From NCBI RefSeq assembly GCF_007744255.1, contig NZ_CP036267.1, positions 6,293,356 through 6,357,355 of the forward strand: a DNA stretch of 64,000 nt. The letters run 5' to 3'. This stretch comes from Thalassoglobus polymorphus. GTDB taxonomy: Bacteria > Planctomycetota > Planctomycetia > Planctomycetales > Planctomycetaceae. The notes under the pieces are model-generated. The model was not told where the DNA came from, did no database searches, and was given only the letters and a program-made list of their open reading frames with translations. The position numbers and the translations under genes are program-made. This document shows positions 61,663 to 64,000 of the stretch, piece by piece (positions within the stretch are counted from its first letter, which is position 1; each line of letters begins with the position of its first letter).

Positions 61663-63813
61663 ATGAATTCAGGTGATCAAGACTGGGCTGGTCTTCCAAC
61701 AACGGATCGACTCGAACGGCTGTTTGAGTCAGAGACTCACGACTTACCAGCTGGCTTGCAAAGTGCCATTAATGCGTCTCGCGATTGGCTTCTTGAGCAT
61801 CAGTCTTCCGATGGATACTGGTTGGGAGAACTGGAAGGGGACACGATTCTCGAATCAGAGTATGTCCTGCTGCTGGTTTGGCTGGGACGAGCGAATTCTC
61901 CGATTGTCGAAAAGTGTGCCCGTTACATCTTTCAGCAACAACTCTCTACAGGAGGCTGGGCGTTATATCCCGGCGGGCCTTTAGAAATCAGTAGTTCCGT
62001 CAAGGCGTATTGGGTCCTGAAGATTGCCGGATACGACCCCGAATCAGAACCGATGCAACGTGCGAAGCTCGCCATTCTGGCTGCTGGTGGAGCTGAACGA
62101 GTCAACAGCTTCACTCGTTATTACATGGCTTTGCTGGGGATCATCACTTATCGGCAATGTCCGGCTGTCCCGCCAGAGTTGACACTCCTGCCGAACTGGA
62201 GTCCCATCAATCTTTACGAGATGTCTTCCTGGTCCCGAACGATTGTCGTTCCGCTCAGCTTGTTATGGGCCTTTCAACCAAAGACTCAACTCTCAGTCGA
62301 ACACCGCATCGATGAAATTTTCTGTCAGACTCCAGAAAAGATGCCAGTGTCGATGCCCCCTTCTGATCAACTTGATGATCTGAAATCAAAAACCTGGATT
62401 CCCTGGGCAGCTGTCTTTCGGGGAATTGATCGAGTCTGGAAAACAGTCGAGCGTTTCCATCTCAATCCGTTCCGCAAACGTGCGGTTCAAACGGCTCATC
62501 ATTGGATTCTGGAACGATTTGAGAAGAGCGATGGACTCGGCGCAATTTTTCCTCCGATTATCTGGAGCATCATTGGGCTGCGATGTTTAGGGTATGAAGA
62601 AGATTCGAAAGAGATCCAGACAGCTCTGAACGAACTGGAGAAGTTGACGATCGAAGAAAATGGCACGATCCGACTGGAACCGTGTCGGTCTCCGGTGTGG
62701 GACACTTCCATCGCAGTGAACGCATTGCGTGAAGCAGAAGTCCCTGCGGATCATCCGAAGATTCAAAAAGCGGTTGACTGGTTACTTTCCAAGGAAGTCC
62801 GTGACCCGGGTGATTGGTCGATAGCTCATCCTGATGTTGAGCCTGCTGGCTGGTATTTTGAATTCAATAATGAATTCTATCCAGATATCGACGATACTAT
62901 CATGGTGACGATGGCGCTCGCTCGTTGCCTTCCTGGGCAAGGTAACGAGCTCGACAAAAGCTGGTCGTCAAAGATGATCAAGTCGCAACCAGGAGAAGAT
63001 TTTTCATCGACTGAACTACAAATGATGGTCACCGGGAAAGGTGAATCCGTACAACAGTTCCTCTCGAAGATGGATCGGGCCGAACCGATGCTGGCTGCAA
63101 TTCGGCGTGCGGTGAAATGGGTGGCTGCCATGCAGTGCCGCAATGGCGGTTGGGCAGCCTTTGATGCCGACAATGACCGGGAAGTTTTAACTCGGGTTCC
63201 ATTCGCAGATCATAACGCAATGATCGATCCACCCACTGCCGACATCACTGCTCGTACGCTGGAGATGTATGCACGTCTGGGGCTGAACACTTCTGAAGAA
63301 ATGTTCATGAAAGCGGTCGACTTTATTTGGGATGAACAGGAGTCGGACCACTCTTGGTACGGTCGTTGGGGTGTCAATTATTTATATGGAACCTGGCAGG
63401 TCCTGGTCGGCCTGACTGAGTTTGGAATTCCGACGAGCGATCATCGTATTCAGGGAGGCGTGGAGTGGCTCAAACGTTTCCAGCAAGCAGATGGAGGCTG
63501 GGGCGAAACGGCAAGAACTTATGACGAACCGAACTTGCGCGGGACCGGCCCGACAACGCCGTCTCAAACGGCTTGGGCTTTGATGGGGCTCATGGCAGGC
63601 GGGGAAACGAAGTCCGCTGAAGTTTACAACGGCATTCAATATTTGTTGCAAACACAGACCTCTGACGGAACTTGGCAGGAAGAGTGGTACACCGGGACCG
63701 GGTTCCCACGAGTCTTCTACTTACGTTATCATCTTTATCGACACTATTTCCCCTTGATGGCCCTGGCGAGGTATTCCCACCTGATGACATCGGAATCGGG
63801 AGAGAAGAAATAG
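61663..63813 (+). CDS. shc: squalene--hopene cyclase
   Basis: Terpene cyclase of 716 residues that would cyclise squalene to hopene, giving hopanoids for the membrane. The catalytic acid motif is Asp408-Ile-Asp410-Asp411 (YPDIDDT). Repeated QW-type motifs run throughout: SSDGYWLGELEGD, QQQLSTGGWALY, AMQCRNGGWAAFDADND, FQQADGGWGETARTY, QTQTSDGTWQEEWYTGTGFP. The 716-residue length exceeds the usual 630-680 through N-terminal extension and small inserts. An alternative activity (other polyprenyl cyclases) cannot be excluded, but the DIDD with GGWAAFDADND is typical. Starts after AAAAGGTCC. Confidence 0.95.
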   Translation: MNSGDQDWAGLPTTDRLERLFESETHDLPAGLQSAINASRDWLLEHQSSDGYWLGELEGDTILESEYVLLLVWLGRANSPIVEKCARYIFQQQLSTGGWALYPGGPLEISSSVKAYWVLKIAGYDPESEPMQRAKLAILAAGGAERVNSFTRYYMALLGIITYRQCPAVPPELTLLPNWSPINLYEMSSWSRTIVVPLSLLWAFQPKTQLSVEHRIDEIFCQTPEKMPVSMPPSDQLDDLKSKTWIPWAAVFRGIDRVWKTVERFHLNPFRKRAVQTAHHWILERFEKSDGLGAIFPPIIWSIIGLRCLGYEEDSKEIQTALNELEKLTIEENGTIRLEPCRSPVWDTSIAVNALREAEVPADHPKIQKAVDWLLSKEVRDPGDWSIAHPDVEPAGWYFEFNNEFYPDIDDTIMVTMALARCLPGQGNELDKSWSSKMIKSQPGEDFSSTELQMMVTGKGESVQQFLSKMDRAEPMLAAIRRAVKWVAAMQCRNGGWAAFDADNDREVLTRVPFADHNAMIDPPTADITARTLEMYARLGLNTSEEMFMKAVDFIWDEQESDHSWYGRWGVNYLYGTWQVLVGLTEFGIPTSDHRIQGGVEWLKRFQQADGGWGETARTYDEPNLRGTGPTTPSQTAWALMGLMAGGETKSAEVYNGIQYLLQTQTSDGTWQEEWYTGTGFPRVFYLRYHLYRHYFPLMALARYSHLMTSESGEKK

Positions 63814-63846
63814 CTCGGAGAACAATGTCGTCTTCATCCTCACGAG

Positions 63847-63966
63847 AGCTAGAGCAAATTCACGATTGGTCTGCAGTCATATCGCTGCATCTTGGGTAGT
63901 CGTTTACCTCCGGTGAGTCACCGGGGGGAAGTCGACACTGAATATCAGTTCGAAAGATGCTCGAGC
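63847..63966 (+). repeat. mixed A/C dispersed element after shc
   Basis: It begins CTAGAGCAAATTCACGATTGG and contains GGTCTGCA, like the chain element at 21362 (family C), but its end CAGTTCGAAAGATGCTCGAG matches the end of family A. It starts 34 bp after the SHC stop. Confidence 0.6.
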
Positions 63967-64000
63967 TGCGGGTGGAAGTTGACAATTTCAGGACGAACTC

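Overview
The window reads as chromosome of a planctomycete, probably order Planctomycetales. The evidence is the set of paralogous families typical of that group: a TIGR03009 protein, a DUF1559 protein with a prepilin-like N-terminus, a PSD1-type cytochrome/DUF1549/DUF1553 protein followed by a DUF1501 protein, a secreted sulfatase, a Tat-exported Gfo/Idh/MocA oxidoreductase, an FG-GAP protein, an H4MPT-linked C1 enzyme (Ftr/FhcD) and squalene-hopene cyclase. No rRNA, tRNA, CRISPR array or prophage was recognised. Genes are mostly single or in pairs, with many gaps of 300-770 bp.

Layout. 0-10 kb: envelope and secreted proteins (TIGR03009, BON, DUF1559, double hydrolase, OmpA-like lipoprotein) with hemD. 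10-21 kb: a nine-repeat FG-GAP protein, fhcD coupled to a large membrane protein, and a 1684-residue inverse-autotransporter/beta-helix protein. 21-33 kb: ABC-F ATPase, DUF2306 membrane protein, Nramp-like transporter, aldehyde dehydrogenase, UDP-sugar epimerase, four-ACT aspartate kinase, orphan MoxR. 33-44 kb: sigma factor, PDZ protein, sulfatase, HtrA-type protease divergent from an Hsp20 pair with a sigma-54-like promoter, Gfo/Idh oxidoreductase, DUF3592 protein, IS110 remnant. 44-54 kb: M14-like lipoprotein, ABC-2 permease, PSD1/DUF1501 pair. 53-64 kb: DUF2199 protein, ilvE, Rieske ferredoxin, FHA protein, Flp pilin, a second Hsp20 pair, bioA, DUF1573-like lipoprotein, squalene-hopene cyclase.

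Related functions. HtrA and the two Hsp20 pairs (four small heat-shock proteins) form a protein-quality-control theme. PSD1/DUF1501, the sulfatase, Gfo/Idh, FG-GAP and beta-helix proteins suit a polysaccharide-degrading, surface-attached lifestyle.

The most unusual non-coding signal is a set of dispersed palindromic elements of about 80-105 bp (called here A, B and C) with TAG...CTA ends. They sit in intergenic spaces, several times end exactly at a gene's stop codon, are chained through shared CTAG tetranucleotides at 21.2-21.5 kb, and in one place interrupt an IS110 transposase remnant.
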